Notes under the pieces: model-generated
Database searches by the model: none
Seen by the model: the letters and a program-made list of their open reading frames with translations, nothing else
Told to the model about the DNA's origin: nothing
Translations under genes and position numbers: made by a program
DNA from: Methylophaga sp.
GTDB lineage: Bacteria; Pseudomonadota; Gammaproteobacteria; Nitrosococcales; Methylophagaceae
Reading direction: 5' to 3'
NCBI GenBank assembly: GCA_014762585.1
Contig: JABURN010000034.1
Span: 1-23,335 of the forward strand
DNA: 23,335 nucleotides
In this document: piece after piece, positions 1 through 8,430 of the stretch
Layout: each line of letters opens with the position of its first letter
Numbering within the stretch: the stretch's first letter is position 1

Positions 1-121
1 ATAATTATTAAATCAGTCAGTTGCTCGACAGATTAACAAGCGCGGTTAAATGCCTTTGCTAATGAGTTTGACTCGCGTAAGCTGAATTATGTGAAAGATT
101 TTCTGACCGAAGGAGACGTGT

Positions 122-352
122 ATGGAAGCGACTTTTCATTCATTGGAAAATCTGTTTCTACAGCTTGGTCTGGATAATGAACCGGATGCAATAGATGCCT
201 TTATCAGAGAAAACAAGCTGGAACAGGATGAAGCACTGGTAGACGCCCCTTTCTGGACGCCCAGTCAGGCGGCATTTATCGAGGAATGTCTCAACGACGA
301 TTCAGACTGGGCAGAAGTCGTCGACCAACTTAATGTCTTACTGCATGAGTGA
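122..352 (+). CDS. DUF2789 family protein
   Basis: This is a 76-residue acidic soluble protein that I recognise as DUF2789. The hallmarks are an N-terminal 'HSLENLFLQLGL' helix and a central 'DAPFWTPSQAAFIEECLNDD' block, residues about 40-60, followed by 'DWAEVVDQLN'. The family is about 75 residues long, so the protein is full length. No signal peptide or membrane segment is visible. The start is supported by an AAGGAG ribosome-binding site about 8 bases upstream. Its last 8 bases overlap the preferred fumC start, so the two are probably cotranscribed and translationally coupled. The family has no function that I know of, and I do not assign one. Confidence 0.85.
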   Translation: MEATFHSLENLFLQLGLDNEPDAIDAFIRENKLEQDEALVDAPFWTPSQAAFIEECLNDDSDWAEVVDQLNVLLHE

Positions 353-1706
353 CGTTAAGCCCAGACCGGAACTCACTCTTTGGGGCCAGCAAACAGACTC
401 TGCCCTGCATCACTTCCGGGTCGGTCAGCAAACACTGCCGGAAGCAATGATTCGTGCATATGGCCTGCTTAAATTCTGTGCCGCTGATGTGCATAAGCAA
501 CATGGCAACCTAGATCCGTTGATTGCCGATGCAATAAAAACAGCGGCCCGGCAATGTTTCGAGGGTGAACTGAGTAATCAATTTCCCGTCTCACTCTGGC
601 AATCCGGGTCCGGTACCCAGTCACATATGAATGTGAACGAAGTGCTGGCATCGCTGGCGACTCAGACGCTCGCAGGTAAAGTTGTTGTCCATCCCAACGA
701 TCACTGTAATCTGGGACAATCTACCAATGACAGTTTCCCGACGGCATTACATATCGCTTGCGTGTGTTCGCTGGACAATGCCCTGCTCCCCTCACTCAAA
801 CAGCTCCGTCAACGCTTTGAGATGTTATCTGAGCGCTGGCAGTCATTACTTAAAACCGGAAGAACCCATCTTCAGGATGCGACTCCCATATCATTGGGAC
901 AGGAGATGTCAGCCTATGCAGCCCAACTTAAACTGGCAGAGGCAGCAATAGCATCTGACTTACCGGCCTTATTAACGCTGACCATGGGCGGCACCGCTGT
1001 AGGAACCGGTATCAATACGCGTGAGGACTTTGCTGCCACATTCTGTGCCGGACTCAATGAATTAACCGGTTTTGAGTTCAGACCCAGTGAGAATTTTTTT
1101 GCCGGTCAGGCCAGTCATGATGCCATCGTGGCTCTGTCTGGCAGCCTCAACACCCTGGCCAGCAGCCTCAATAAAATCGCCAGTGACTTGCGATTGATGG
1201 CCTCCGGACCGCGCTGTGGACTGGCTGAACTGCATCTTCCAGCCAATGAACCGGGTTCATCCATCATGCCCGGCAAGGTCAATCCGTCTCAGTGTGAGAT
1301 GCTGAACATGGTCTGCGCCCAAGTAATGGGCAATCATCAGACGATTACCGTTGCCAATGCTCAGGGTCAGTTTCAGCTCAATACCTTCAAACCGGTCATT
1401 GCGCTCAATATCCTGCAATCATTGGAATTACTGGCTGATGCGATGACGAGCTTCGATCAGTTCTGTGTCAGCGGTATGGAAGCTAATAAGGAAAGCCTGG
1501 AAGCTACGTTGACAAAGAGTCTGATGCTGGCCACGGCGCTGACGCCCCACCTGGGTTATGACAAAGTGACTGAAATCGTTCAATACGCTAGTCAACAGGA
1601 TTGCAGTCTGCGACAGGCCGTGCTCGACTTAGACGCCATGAGTGCAGAAGACTATGACAGACTGATTCGCCCTGAACAGATGATTAGCCCTGCCCCGAAC
1701 CGTTAA
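345..1706 (+). CDS. fumC: Class II fumarate hydratase
   Basis: Fumarase C reversibly hydrates fumarate to L-malate in the TCA cycle. It is an iron-free, oxygen-stable homotetramer in the cytoplasm. The protein carries the fumarase/aspartase signature [11 protein letters not shown] at residues 304-314, with the flexible active-site SS loop. It also has the '[13 protein letters not shown]' block near 87-99, '[10 protein letters not shown]' with the catalytic-region His near 175, and 'MGGTAVGTG'. At 453 residues it is slightly shorter than E. coli FumC (467). I chose ATG 345 rather than the in-frame ATG 333. It gives a short 8-base overlap with the DUF2789 stop and an N-terminus that begins near the conserved 'LWGQQT' motif. 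Neither start has a good ribosome-binding site, so translational coupling is likely. It converges with the slipin gene, and the stop codons overlap by 3 bases. Confidence 0.95.
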   Translation: MSDVKPRPELTLWGQQTDSALHHFRVGQQTLPEAMIRAYGLLKFCAADVHKQHGNLDPLIADAIKTAARQCFEGELSNQFPVSLWQSGSGTQSHMNVNEVLASLATQTLAGKVVVHPNDHCNLGQSTNDSFPTALHIACVCSLDNALLPSLKQLRQRFEMLSERWQSLLKTGRTHLQDATPISLGQEMSAYAAQLKLAEAAIASDLPALLTLTMGGTAVGTGINTREDFAATFCAGLNELTGFEFRPSENFFAGQASHDAIVALSGSLNTLASSLNKIASDLRLMASGPRCGLAELHLPANEPGSSIMPGKVNPSQCEMLNMVCAQVMGNHQTITVANAQGQFQLNTFKPVIALNILQSLELLADAMTSFDQFCVSGMEANKESLEATLTKSLMLATALTPHLGYDKVTEIVQYASQQDCSLRQAVLDLDAMSAEDYDRLIRPEQMISPAPNR

Positions 1707-2467
1707 TCACTCCCTTTTCGGGCACTCATGGATCGCATCGCATCGAGCAGTTCAACCGGCAGAGGAAAGACAATCGTAGACGACTTATCACCCGCGATGT
1801 CAGTCAGGGTTTGCAGATAACGCAGTTGCAGTGATTGTGGCTGTTTCGCCAGGATCTCAGCGGCCTGCTGCAGCTTTTCCGATGCCTGTAACTCACCCTC
1901 TGCATGAATCACTTTGGCACGACGGTTACGCTCGGCCTCTGCCTGTTTGGCAATCGCCCGGATCATACTTTCATCCAGATCGACATGCTTAATCTCGACA
2001 TTGGCGACTTTGATACCCCAGGCATCCGTCTGAGAATCAAGTATCGACTGAATATCGTTATTCAGCTTGTCACGCTCTGACAGCATTTCATCAAGTTCAT
2101 GTTGCCCCAGCACCGATCTCAGCGTTGTCTGTGCCAATTGACTGGTCGCATCGTAATACTGCTCGACCTGAATAATCGCTTTCTGCGGATCAATGACGCG
2201 GAAATAGACCACGGCGTTGACGTGAACAGAGACGTTATCCTGAGAAATCACATCCTGAGTTGGCACATCCATCACGATGGTTCGCAGGTCCACTCTCACC
2301 ATTTGCTGGATAAAGGGAATGATAATGATAAACCCCGGTCCTTTTACCCTGTAAAAGCGACCCAATAGAAAGACAACTCCGCGTTCGTATTCACGCAGAA
2401 TTCTTACCGCACTGATCAAGAGTGCAATGATGGCTATCGCCACCACTGCCAGAAATTGTAGTGTCAT
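1703..2467 (-). CDS. Slipin (SPFH/stomatin-domain membrane protein)
   Basis: This is a 254-residue stomatin-like protein of the slipin family. A hydrophobic N-terminal anchor (residues about 3-22) is followed by the SPFH/band-7 domain. The domain starts with '[14 protein letters not shown]' and '[10 protein letters not shown]' and continues through 'TVDVPTQDV'-type and 'VYFRV' strands. The C-terminal half is an Ala/Glu-rich helical region ('[17 protein letters not shown]') typical of slipin oligomerisation. Slipins form large membrane-associated assemblies. They are substrates or partners of the NfeD protease encoded beside them, as characterised in archaeal pairs. The start ATG overlaps the upstream nfeD stop as ATGA, indicating cotranslation. 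The family and pairing are certain; the physiological role here is inferred to be membrane quality control. Confidence 0.92.
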   Translation of the reverse strand: MTLQFLAVVAIAIIALLISAVRILREYERGVVFLLGRFYRVKGPGFIIIIPFIQQMVRVDLRTIVMDVPTQDVISQDNVSVHVNAVVYFRVIDPQKAIIQVEQYYDATSQLAQTTLRSVLGQHELDEMLSERDKLNNDIQSILDSQTDAWGIKVANVEIKHVDLDESMIRAIAKQAEAERNRRAKVIHAEGELQASEKLQQAAEILAKQPQSLQLRYLQTLTDIAGDKSSTIVFPLPVELLDAMRSMSARKGSD

Positions 2468-3849
2468 GTTGCCTCCTCGTCTTTAGCCATCGCTTCCACT
2501 TCCAGCGTTAATCCATCTAGGGCTTTGACTATCGCTTTGTCCCCCTTTTGCAACGGGGTTCGGGTTCTGGCAGCCCAGCGCTCACTGTGGACAAGCACCT
2601 TGCCTTTCTCTGAAAAACTCTCATCGGCCACACAAACCGAGCCAATCATTTCTTCCTGTCCCGAGACTATCGGATGATGTCGATTACGCAGCACCATGCC
2701 CAGTGCCATCAAAAAGAAAGCCACCGTTGAGACGGTCACACCGGCAATCACACCGATATTGACACCATAGCCAGGCAATTCGGTATCAATCAGCATGACG
2801 GAGCCAGCGACAAAAGCCGCTACACCACCTAATCCCAGCACACCAAAACTGGGCTGGAAGGCTTCCGCCACCATGAGCGCAATACCTAGAAGCATCAGCG
2901 CCAGACCGGCATAATTGATCGGCAGGATCTGGAAGGAAAACAAGGCCAGTAACAGGCAAATCGAACCGATAGTACCCGGCACGATCGAGCCGGGGTTGGC
3001 GAATTCAAAAATAAGTCCGTAAACACCGATCATCATCAGAATGTAGGCGATATTGGGATTGGTGATGATTTCCAGCAGCTTATTACGCCAGTCCGGCAAG
3101 AGTTCATTAAGCGTCACTGACTGGGTGTTAAGAGTGGTTTCACTACCGAGAACATTGACTTTCCTGCCATCAAGCTGCTGAATCAGGTCACGCTGATTAG
3201 TGGCCACAATATCAATAACGTTCTGCTCAAGCGCGGCTTCGGCTGTCAGGCTTTCGGCATCGCGTACCGCCTTTTCTGCCCACTCGGCATTGCGACCTCG
3301 CAGTTCTGCCAGACCTTTGATGTAAGCCACGGCATCATTGACCACTTTGCGGGTCATCGCATCATCGCCCTTGGCAGGCTCCGGTTCTGCTTGCTCCTTA
3401 TTGTTTTTTTCTGCCTCTTCCAATGGGGACTTTTCCTCTCCTGGCGAAAATCCAGGTGACATTTGCACAGGAGTAGCCGCACCGAGGTTAGTGGCAGGCG
3501 TCATCGCGGCCACATGACTGGCATACAGCAAATAGGTGCCGGCACTGGCGGCACGGGCGCCACCGGGAGTGAAGTAAGTCACGATAGGAACCGGTGATGA
3601 AATGATTTGTTTGATCATGTCCCGCATGGATAAGTCTAGGCCGCCGGGTGTATCAAGCCTGACCAGCATAAAAGCGGCATTGGCTTCTATAGCCTGTTCC
3701 AGTGAACGGGAAAAATAATCGGCAGTGGCAGGACTGATGACACCATCAATTTCGATGATGTAGGCTTGTTGAGATTGGGCTGCTGCGGGAGTCAGGGGGC
3801 CCAGCAAACTCAACATCAGAGAGACTGTTAACAGCCATAGTCGCGTCAT
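2464..3849 (-). CDS. nfeD: NfeD family membrane-bound serine protease
   Basis: This is a long-form NfeD protein of 461 residues. It has a signal peptide (about 1-24), a ClpP/crotonase-fold serine protease domain (about 28-225), a multi-helix membrane domain (about 262-390) and a C-terminal OB-fold NfeD domain (about 395-455). The probable catalytic serine is S102 in '[12 protein letters not shown]'. The probable base is K168 in '[17 protein letters not shown]', by analogy with the archaeal Ser-Lys dyad. Between them lies a charged, Glu/Lys-rich insertion (about 135-163). Members cleave the C-terminus of stomatin/slipin proteins, and the slipin gene follows with an ATGA overlap. A good ribosome-binding site (AAAGGAG) precedes the start. 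cfa lies 44 bases upstream on the same strand, so a cfa-nfeD-slipin transcript is possible. The family is certain; the substrate is inferred. Confidence 0.92.
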   Translation of the reverse strand: MTRLWLLTVSLMLSLLGPLTPAAAQSQQAYIIEIDGVISPATADYFSRSLEQAIEANAAFMLVRLDTPGGLDLSMRDMIKQIISSPVPIVTYFTPGGARAASAGTYLLYASHVAAMTPATNLGAATPVQMSPGFSPGEEKSPLEEAEKNNKEQAEPEPAKGDDAMTRKVVNDAVAYIKGLAELRGRNAEWAEKAVRDAESLTAEAALEQNVIDIVATNQRDLIQQLDGRKVNVLGSETTLNTQSVTLNELLPDWRNKLLEIITNPNIAYILMMIGVYGLIFEFANPGSIVPGTIGSICLLLALFSFQILPINYAGLALMLLGIALMVAEAFQPSFGVLGLGGVAAFVAGSVMLIDTELPGYGVNIGVIAGVTVSTVAFFLMALGMVLRNRHHPIVSGQEEMIGSVCVADESFSEKGKVLVHSERWAARTRTPLQKGDKAIVKALDGLTLEVEAMAKDEEAT

Positions 3850-3893
3850 TTTCCGGCTCCTTTACCTGACCGGTGTTGTGGCCGGTTGGTGTC

Positions 3894-5087
3894 TCAGCGT
3901 ATCGAACGGTAAATATGCGGCCGACTGCGTTTACTCAGTACCAACTGCCATAATTGGCCCTGTCTGGCTTTGAAAAATCCGGCACAGGACAGGAGATAGT
4001 ATTTCCACATCCGGTAGAAACGCTCGTCGTATTTATGAGACAGCGACGGCCAGGCTGCGTCAAAGTTCTCCCACCATGCCATCAGTGTGCTGTAGTAGTC
4101 GTGGCCAAAGTTATGCCAGTCTTCGATAATCAAACGCTGGTTGAGCACGTGTGAGAGTTGCTCTGCGGAGGGCAACTTGCCATTGCGGAAAATGTATTTA
4201 TCAATCCAGGGATCGACCCGTTTGATCGACTTGTAGATACCGATGGTATGCAGCAAAAAAAGTCCGCTGTCTTTGAGCAGACGGTTCACCGTATCGAAGT
4301 AGATGGGATAGTTCTTTTCGCCCACATGTTCAAACATGCCGACCGAGACAATCTTGTCATATTCGCCATTTAAATCACGATAATCGATGAGTTCGATATT
4401 AACCGGTAGTCCGGCACAGCGATCCTGAGCCAGTTTCTGCTGCTCTTTGGATACGGTGATGCCCACTACTTCGACACCATAATTTTCTGCCGCGTATCGC
4501 GCCAGTCCGCCCCAACCGCAGCCGATTTCAAGCAGCTTTTCCCCCGGCTTCAGTTCCAGCTTACGACAAATCATATCCAACTTATTGATTTGCGCCTGTT
4601 CCAGGTTATCAGCCTGGTGCCAGTATCCACATGAGTAACTCATTGTCGGATCCAACATCGACTCAAACACATCATTGCCAATATCGTAATGTTGCTCTCC
4701 GACCTGAAAAGCACGTTTCGTTGACTGAAGGTTAAACAAACGATGCCGTAAAACCTGCGTCATCAGGCGCATCCGGGCCCAGCCACCGAGTCTTTCATCA
4801 ATATTGAAACTGAGAAGCCGGTAGAACAGCTGATCCAGTCGCAGGCAATCCCACAGCCCATCCATGTAGCTTTCGCCGAAACCGAGCGAGCCTTTACTCA
4901 GAATCCGCTGATAGACTTCATCACTGTGGACCTGAATGTCCCAGGGCGCATCACCGTTAAACTGTACGCCACACTCAGCTGCCAAATCATGAAGAACCGG
5001 AGGCGGAGCAGGTTGAGCGTCACTGACACCGCCGGCACTGGAATAGGTTTGTTCCATTTTTTGCTGGAATCGCGTAAATCTAGCCAT
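3894..5087 (-). CDS. cfa: Cyclopropane-fatty-acyl-phospholipid synthase (canonical)
   Basis: Cfa transfers a methylene from SAM across the cis double bond of unsaturated acyl chains in membrane phospholipids, forming cyclopropane fatty acids, typically in stationary phase or under acid or osmotic stress. The 397-residue protein has a lipid-binding N-terminal domain (about 1-125) and a Rossmann methyltransferase domain with the SAM loop LEIGCGWGG at 186-194. The residues equivalent to the bicarbonate-binding active site of E. coli Cfa are present: Cys153 in 'YSCGYW', Glu253 in 'GMFEHVG', His280 and Ile282 in 'HTIG', and Tyr331 or Tyr332 in 'DYYSTLMAW'. It should therefore be a true cyclopropane synthase, unlike the two other family members in this window. 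A bidirectional terminator separates it from bfr upstream. The ribosome-binding site is weak. Confidence 0.95.
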   Translation of the reverse strand: MARFTRFQQKMEQTYSSAGGVSDAQPAPPPVLHDLAAECGVQFNGDAPWDIQVHSDEVYQRILSKGSLGFGESYMDGLWDCLRLDQLFYRLLSFNIDERLGGWARMRLMTQVLRHRLFNLQSTKRAFQVGEQHYDIGNDVFESMLDPTMSYSCGYWHQADNLEQAQINKLDMICRKLELKPGEKLLEIGCGWGGLARYAAENYGVEVVGITVSKEQQKLAQDRCAGLPVNIELIDYRDLNGEYDKIVSVGMFEHVGEKNYPIYFDTVNRLLKDSGLFLLHTIGIYKSIKRVDPWIDKYIFRNGKLPSAEQLSHVLNQRLIIEDWHNFGHDYYSTLMAWWENFDAAWPSLSHKYDERFYRMWKYYLLSCAGFFKARQGQLWQLVLSKRSRPHIYRSIR

Positions 5088-5214
5088 GCTGTCCCGTCCC
5101 TAAGAGAAAAAGCCTGAATAAATTGCTGCAACCTGTTGTTATTACGCTACCGCGAATTTTTATTGAATACAATCGAAACAATGAATCATTACGCGGGTTT
5201 CACCACTGCTAAAC

Positions 5215-5246
5215 AAAAAAACCCGGTTGATTAGACCGGGTTTTTT
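5215..5246 (-). terminator. Rho-independent terminator after bfr, bidirectional in form
   Basis: A perfect 7-bp stem, ACCCGGT (5221-5227) with ACCGGGT (5235-5241), encloses a 7-base loop. It is flanked by an A-run on one side (5215-5221) and a T-run on the other (5241-5246), so a U-tract follows the stem when read from either strand. It begins 3 bases past the bfr stop and lies upstream of cfa. It should therefore end bfr transcription and isolate cfa. Confidence 0.9.
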
Positions 5247-5248
5247 GT

Positions 5249-5728
5249 TCATTCAGCTTCTTTGACAATCTGGGCCTGATGGTAATTTTCCAGTCCCACT
5301 TTTTCTATCAGCCCCAGCTGTGTTTCCAGCCAGTCGACATGTTCTTCTTCTGCGTCAAGGATTTCTCGGAAAAGATCACGCGATACATAATCTCCGACAC
5401 CTTCACAATACTTAATCGCCTCTTTCAGGTCTGGAATGGCGTCCAACTCCAGAGACAAATCACTTTCCAGCATTTCACGGGTGTTCTCGCCGATTCTCAA
5501 AGCCCCCAGATCCTGCAGGTTAGGCAAGCCTTCCAGAAAAAGTATCCGTTCGGTGAGCTTGTCGGCATGTTTCATTTCATCAATGGATTCATGATATTCA
5601 TGCTCGTAGAGGTTGTGCAGACCCCAGTCTTTGTACATCTTGGCGTGCAGGAAATACTGGTTTATCGCAATCAGTTCATTACCCAGGACTTTATTAAGGT
5701 ATTCGATAACTTTGACGTCGCCTTTCAT
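5249..5728 (-). CDS. bfr: Bacterioferritin (haem-containing iron storage protein)
   Basis: Bacterioferritin assembles into a 24-subunit shell that oxidises Fe(II) and stores it as a ferric mineral core. The 159-residue sequence is close to E. coli Bfr, beginning '[21 protein letters not shown]'. All six di-iron ferroxidase ligands are present: Glu18, Glu51, His54, Glu94, Glu127 and His130. Met52, the ligand of the inter-subunit haem, is also present ('IDEMKHAD'), so this is a haem-binding bacterioferritin, not a plain ferritin or Dps. The start is supported by an AGGAGAG ribosome-binding site. It lies downstream of bfd on the same strand, 315 bases away and with its own promoter-like sequence. 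The two proteins form an iron store-and-release pair. Confidence 0.97.
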   Translation of the reverse strand: MKGDVKVIEYLNKVLGNELIAINQYFLHAKMYKDWGLHNLYEHEYHESIDEMKHADKLTERILFLEGLPNLQDLGALRIGENTREMLESDLSLELDAIPDLKEAIKYCEGVGDYVSRDLFREILDAEEEHVDWLETQLGLIEKVGLENYHQAQIVKEAE

Positions 5729-5760
5729 GGCCTCTCTCCTATTTCAATTCAGTTGTGATG

Positions 5761-5788
5761 ATTATCGTTTTTTCAGGCAAAAAGTCAA
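5761..5788 (-). promoter_or_regulatory. Candidate sigma70 promoter of bfr
   Basis: Reading the minus strand, TTGACT (5788-5783) and GATAAT (5766-5761) are separated by 16 bases. This places transcription start 25-30 bases upstream of the bfr start codon. An imperfect Fur-like inverted repeat (TGATAAT-A-GTTACGA on the minus strand, 5830-5816) lies about 28 bases upstream of the -35. It matches the 7-1-7 Fur model at about 11 of 14 positions, too weak to call alone. Confidence 0.5.
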
Positions 5789-5830
5789 AGCTAAGCCACT
5801 GATAATAAAATAAAATCGTAACTATTATCA

Positions 5831-6043
5831 TCTAGATTAGAAACGTTTTCAGACAGACTTTCTCATCATCTGAGAGTACATCCATGAAGAGCTGAAAAAT
5901 TATGATGATAAAGAGACGCTTAGCATTCCCATAGAATCAGTATGGGTATGGTGTGCTCAAGGGTTGGAAGGAATGAATTATGAATACTGCACAAAACGGC
6001 TTATGGAGTCATGAACCCGAAATAATAAGTTTGCGCAAATTAA
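5831..6043. other. bfr-bfd intergenic stretch, no convincing gene
   Basis: Upstream of the bfr promoter I see no convincing conserved gene. The stretch holds a short inverted repeat, CCCATA-N7-TATGGG (5928-5946), with no U-tract on either strand. It also holds the beginning of a 45-codon plus-strand frame (5980-6117, ATG preceded by GGAAGGA) that runs antisense into the bfd 3' end. I do not call that frame as a gene. Confidence 0.4.
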
Positions 6044-6250
6044 TCAGGAATACACTGCCTGGGCGACTGTTAATTCCGAAGCTTCTGACTGCTGGCGGTC
6101 TTGAAGAATACGATTGACTTTGAACTGACATTTGCCACAACAGGCCGCTGCACCGGTTTCATTACGAACGGAATCAATGCATGATGCACCTTTATCTACT
6201 GCCGCATGAATGGCGTCGGAATTTACGTTGTTGCAGATACAAACGATCAT
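6044..6250 (-). CDS. bfd: Bacterioferritin-associated ferredoxin
   Basis: Bfd is a small [2Fe-2S] protein that binds bacterioferritin and delivers electrons to the mineral core, reducing Fe(III) so iron can be mobilised. The 68-residue protein has the family cysteine pattern: Cys4 and Cys6 in 'VCICNNV', and a C-x-x-C pair in 'CCGKC' at about 39-42 (with an extra adjacent Cys at 38). This is the BFD-like Fer2 fold. The start has a GAGGTAG ribosome-binding site. Its promoter is overlaid by a strong Fur box, so it should be induced when iron is scarce, opposite in logic to storage. It is followed downstream by bfr on the same strand. Confidence 0.93.
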   Translation of the reverse strand: MIVCICNNVNSDAIHAAVDKGASCIDSVRNETGAAACCGKCQFKVNRILQDRQQSEASELTVAQAVYS

Positions 6251-6279
6251 GAATGTCTACCTCATCAATCTTGATGTTA

Positions 6280-6308
6280 ATGATAATAATTGTCATTTAA
6301 TTAGTCAA
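6280..6308 (-). promoter_or_regulatory. bfd sigma70 promoter
   Basis: On the minus strand TTGACT (6308-6303) is followed after exactly 17 bases by TATCAT (6285-6280). Transcription would start near 6273, giving a leader of about 23 bases before the bfd ATG. The -10 and most of the spacer lie inside the Fur box. Confidence 0.7.
6281..6295. promoter_or_regulatory. Fur box over the bfd promoter
   Basis: TGATAAT-A-ATTGTCA matches the 7-1-7 Fur inverted repeat (TGATAAT-N-ATTATCA) at 13 of 14 defined positions. Together with its flanks it fits the 19-bp classical Fur box. It overlaps the -10 element of bfd, so Fe(II)-Fur should exclude RNA polymerase and repress bfd in iron-replete cells. Confidence 0.8.
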
Positions 6309-6337
6309 CAAGATTTTAACCGTTTGCCTGAATTATT

Positions 6338-6356
6338 TTTCACATGGCAATCACGA
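6338..6356 (-). promoter_or_regulatory. Tandem 11-bp repeat upstream of the response regulator gene
   Basis: On the minus strand this reads CGTGATTGCCATGTGAAA: two GTGA(A/T) half-sites whose starts are 11 bp apart, the spacing at which OmpR/PhoB-type regulators bind in tandem. It resembles the two repeats in the desaturase promoter region (14998-15050). It lies just upstream of a possible -10 (TATGCT, 6367-6372) of the response-regulator gene and upstream of the bfd promoter. It is a candidate autoregulatory site, inferred from pattern alone. Confidence 0.4.
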
Positions 6357-6405
6357 TGTAATTAGTTATGCTTGATAGCGACAAACAAACTTAAGGAGCA
6401 GCCTG

Positions 6406-7104
6406 ATGAAAATTAACCCGGCAACCGTGCTGATCGTAGAAGACCACCAAGATCTGGCTGCTAACATTGGTGATTTTCTCGAAGCCGGCGGCATGACGGT
6501 TGATTTTGCACCGGATGGCCTTACCGCGGTTCAACTCTGCAGTCAGCATCGTTACGATGCGCTGGTGCTGGATATCATGATGCCTGGCATTGACGGTTAT
6601 GAAGTTTGCCGTCGGGTACGTGAAGAACTGCAGCAGGATATGCCTATCGTAATGCTGACAGCGCGCGATACCCTGGATGACAAGCTGACCGGGTTTGAAC
6701 ATGGCACTGACGATTACCTGATAAAACCATTCGAAATGAAAGAGCTGGAAGCGCGGCTGATTTCACATATAAGACGTCACCGTGGCGAGATGGACAGCAA
6801 ATCATTACAGGTTGCCGATATTGTATTCGACCCGAAAACGATGCGGGTCACCCGGGCCGGTGACCCGATAAGACTCTCACCCATCATGTTGCAAATTCTG
6901 CGAATCCTGATGCGAGAATCACCCAATCTGGTCACCCGAGAAAAACTGGAAGCTGAAATCTGGGGCGAAGATACCCCCGACAGCGATACCCTGCGCAGTC
7001 ACTTGTACAACCTGCGTAAACTCATTGATAAGCCTTTCCAGCAGAATCTGCTCCACACCATTCCCGGCATCGGTTACAAACTGTGCGAAGAGAAGGATCT
7101 ATAA
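6406..7104 (+). CDS. OmpR/PhoB-family response regulator
   Basis: This is a 232-residue two-component transcription regulator. The receiver domain (about 6-120) has the acidic pair Glu12/Asp13, the phospho-acceptor Asp56 ('LVLDIMMPGIDGYEV'), Thr85 ('VMLTARD') and Lys107 ('LIKPF'), so it is competent for phosphorylation. The C-terminal winged-helix DNA-binding domain (about 132-228) ends in the typical 'LHTIPGIGYKL' hairpin. The start is supported by an AAGGAG ribosome-binding site. It is convergent with a histidine kinase gene only 30 bases away, the likely partner. A tandem 11-bp repeat upstream suggests autoregulation, and matching repeats lie at the head of the lipid operon. The specific named system is not recognisable. 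Confidence 0.93.
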   Translation: MKINPATVLIVEDHQDLAANIGDFLEAGGMTVDFAPDGLTAVQLCSQHRYDALVLDIMMPGIDGYEVCRRVREELQQDMPIVMLTARDTLDDKLTGFEHGTDDYLIKPFEMKELEARLISHIRRHRGEMDSKSLQVADIVFDPKTMRVTRAGDPIRLSPIMLQILRILMRESPNLVTREKLEAEIWGEDTPDSDTLRSHLYNLRKLIDKPFQQNLLHTIPGIGYKLCEEKDL

Positions 7105-7134
7105 GCTCATAGCCAGTGAAACCGAAGGCATTCC

Positions 7135-8430
7135 TCAGGCTTTTCTTAATTGCGACTTGGGAAAATGCACGCTGACTTCAGTGCCCTCTCCCAGTTCACT
7201 GGTGATTCTTAGATGCCAGTTATAACGGTTGCATAAACGTCTGACGATGGTCATACCAAGGCCATAACCAGTGCCGGAGTTTTCTGCACGGTAAAAGGGT
7301 TTGAATACCTGCTTCACCTGCTCTGAGTCCATGCCGACACCACTGTCTTTCACAGAGAAACCCTGTGGCCAGACTCTGATGAAGATCGTGCCTTTGGGAG
7401 TGTAATTGAAGGCGTTTCTGAGCAGATTACCAATCAGAATCTTCAGCACCCGCTCCGGTGCATCCAGTACCAGACTGATTTCAGTATCCATCTCAACCTG
7501 AATGGCTTTATCCTGAAACAGCAATTTCAGCGTATCAATTTCATCAGTGATAAGTTCATTGACTTCAACCCGGCTGCTGGGAAGCGCATCTTCCTCTTCA
7601 CGTGCCAGTATCAGCAGCGTCTCGATCAAGGCTTCCATATCGTAAAGCGTGCGATAGATACGCCGTATGGTCTTGTCATCCTCAACATTATAGCGGCGCT
7701 CAAGCAATTCCATCGCACTTCTCAGCACCGCAATCGGTGTTCTCAGTTCATGACTGGCATCACGTGTAAACAGCCGCTCGCGCTCGATAAAATGTTCAAG
7801 CCGGTGGGTAAACTGATCCAGTGCCCTGACCAGGCTGCTGACCTCTTCATCGGGCATTTTTCGCAGCTCGTCCAAGTCCAGATCAGGCAGATTGCCTTCA
7901 CGGATCTCGGCTTCCTCCACAGCTTTTGCCAGTTTGACGATCGGCGACACGGCTTTGTGTGACTGACGGTAAGTGAGCCAGGCCAGCAGGTATAGCGTCA
8001 CCAGTACCGCAGCCAACGGCAGAATCCCGAACACCAGCGCCAGCCTGGACACTTTCACCTCATCAAAAACGAGGTACAGTCTGTCGTTGTTACGATCTTC
8101 AACGTAGACAATCGGCTCGTCACCCTGAAGATTTGCGCGTTGCAGTCCCGGTGTCAGATCCCGCAGCGGCAGCGGCACCGAAGTCATATCGTTATCCGCT
8201 GCCAGATAAGCAATCAGGTTCATGGTGTTGGGCAAGGGAAAGTCAGGCTGCTGTTCACGCATGGCCCAGAAGTGTTCGGCTTCACCTTCAAGCGCCTCAC
8301 GTACCAGAATGTCTTCAACCGTTGTTTTAGCCGCATAGATTCCGGCGACAGTCACAATACTGATCAACAGGATTTGAATCAGGAAAGCTCTGACCAGCTT
8401 TGCCTGAAGGTTGGTTCTGGGTTTTGCCAT
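7135..8430 (-). CDS. Membrane sensor histidine kinase
   Basis: This 431-residue kinase has two membrane helices (about 12-34 and 131-153) bracketing a roughly 95-residue periplasmic sensor domain. A HAMP-like linker follows (about 154-210), then a HisKA domain with phospho-acceptor His227 in 'RDASHELRTPIAVLRS'. The HATPase domain has the N box 'GNLLRNAFNYTP' (334-345), G1 'KDSGVGMD' (361-368) and G2 'GTGYGLGM' (386-393). All catalytic motifs are intact. ATG 8430 is preferred over an upstream in-frame start because it forms a TAATG overlap with the stop of the upstream methyltransferase gene. The kinase is therefore the last gene of the lipid operon and would be coexpressed with it. The response regulator lies convergently downstream. 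The signal sensed is unknown; membrane state or oxidative damage is a guess from context. Confidence 0.92.
   Translation of the reverse strand: MAKPRTNLQAKLVRAFLIQILLISIVTVAGIYAAKTTVEDILVREALEGEAEHFWAMREQQPDFPLPNTMNLIAYLAADNDMTSVPLPLRDLTPGLQRANLQGDEPIVYVEDRNNDRLYLVFDEVKVSRLALVFGILPLAAVLVTLYLLAWLTYRQSHKAVSPIVKLAKAVEEAEIREGNLPDLDLDELRKMPDEEVSSLVRALDQFTHRLEHFIERERLFTRDASHELRTPIAVLRSAMELLERRYNVEDDKTIRRIYRTLYDMEALIETLLILAREEEDALPSSRVEVNELITDEIDTLKLLFQDKAIQVEMDTEISLVLDAPERVLKILIGNLLRNAFNYTPKGTIFIRVWPQGFSVKDSGVGMDSEQVKQVFKPFYRAENSGTGYGLGMTIVRRLCNRYNWHLRITSELGEGTEVSVHFPKSQLRKA

Noticed and set aside
37..121. An open plus-strand frame before the DUF2789 start that reads like protein for about 28 codons
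   Set aside because: It has stops at 34-36 upstream and soon after in frame, no start codon with a ribosome-binding site, and no recognisable motif. It is probably leader sequence.
3869..3886. Short inverted repeat ACCGG-N8-CCGGT between cfa and nfeD
   Set aside because: A 5-bp stem without a following U-tract is too weak to call a terminator.
5279..5758. A 159-codon plus-strand frame antisense to bfr
   Set aside because: It exactly mirrors a highly conserved bacterioferritin gene and has a low-complexity Phe/Gln-rich translation without family features, so it is a shadow frame.
5928..5946. CCCATA-N7-TATGGG inverted repeat between bfd and bfr
   Set aside because: It could be a weak terminator of bfd or an operator, but it has no U-tract and lies about 100 bases from the bfd stop. 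The evidence is too thin.
5980..6117. A 45-codon plus-strand ORF with a GGAAGGA ribosome-binding-like site in the bfr-bfd gap
   Set aside because: It runs antisense into the bfd 3' end, has no recognisable motif, and the product composition is unremarkable. It would need conservation or ribosome profiling to be called.
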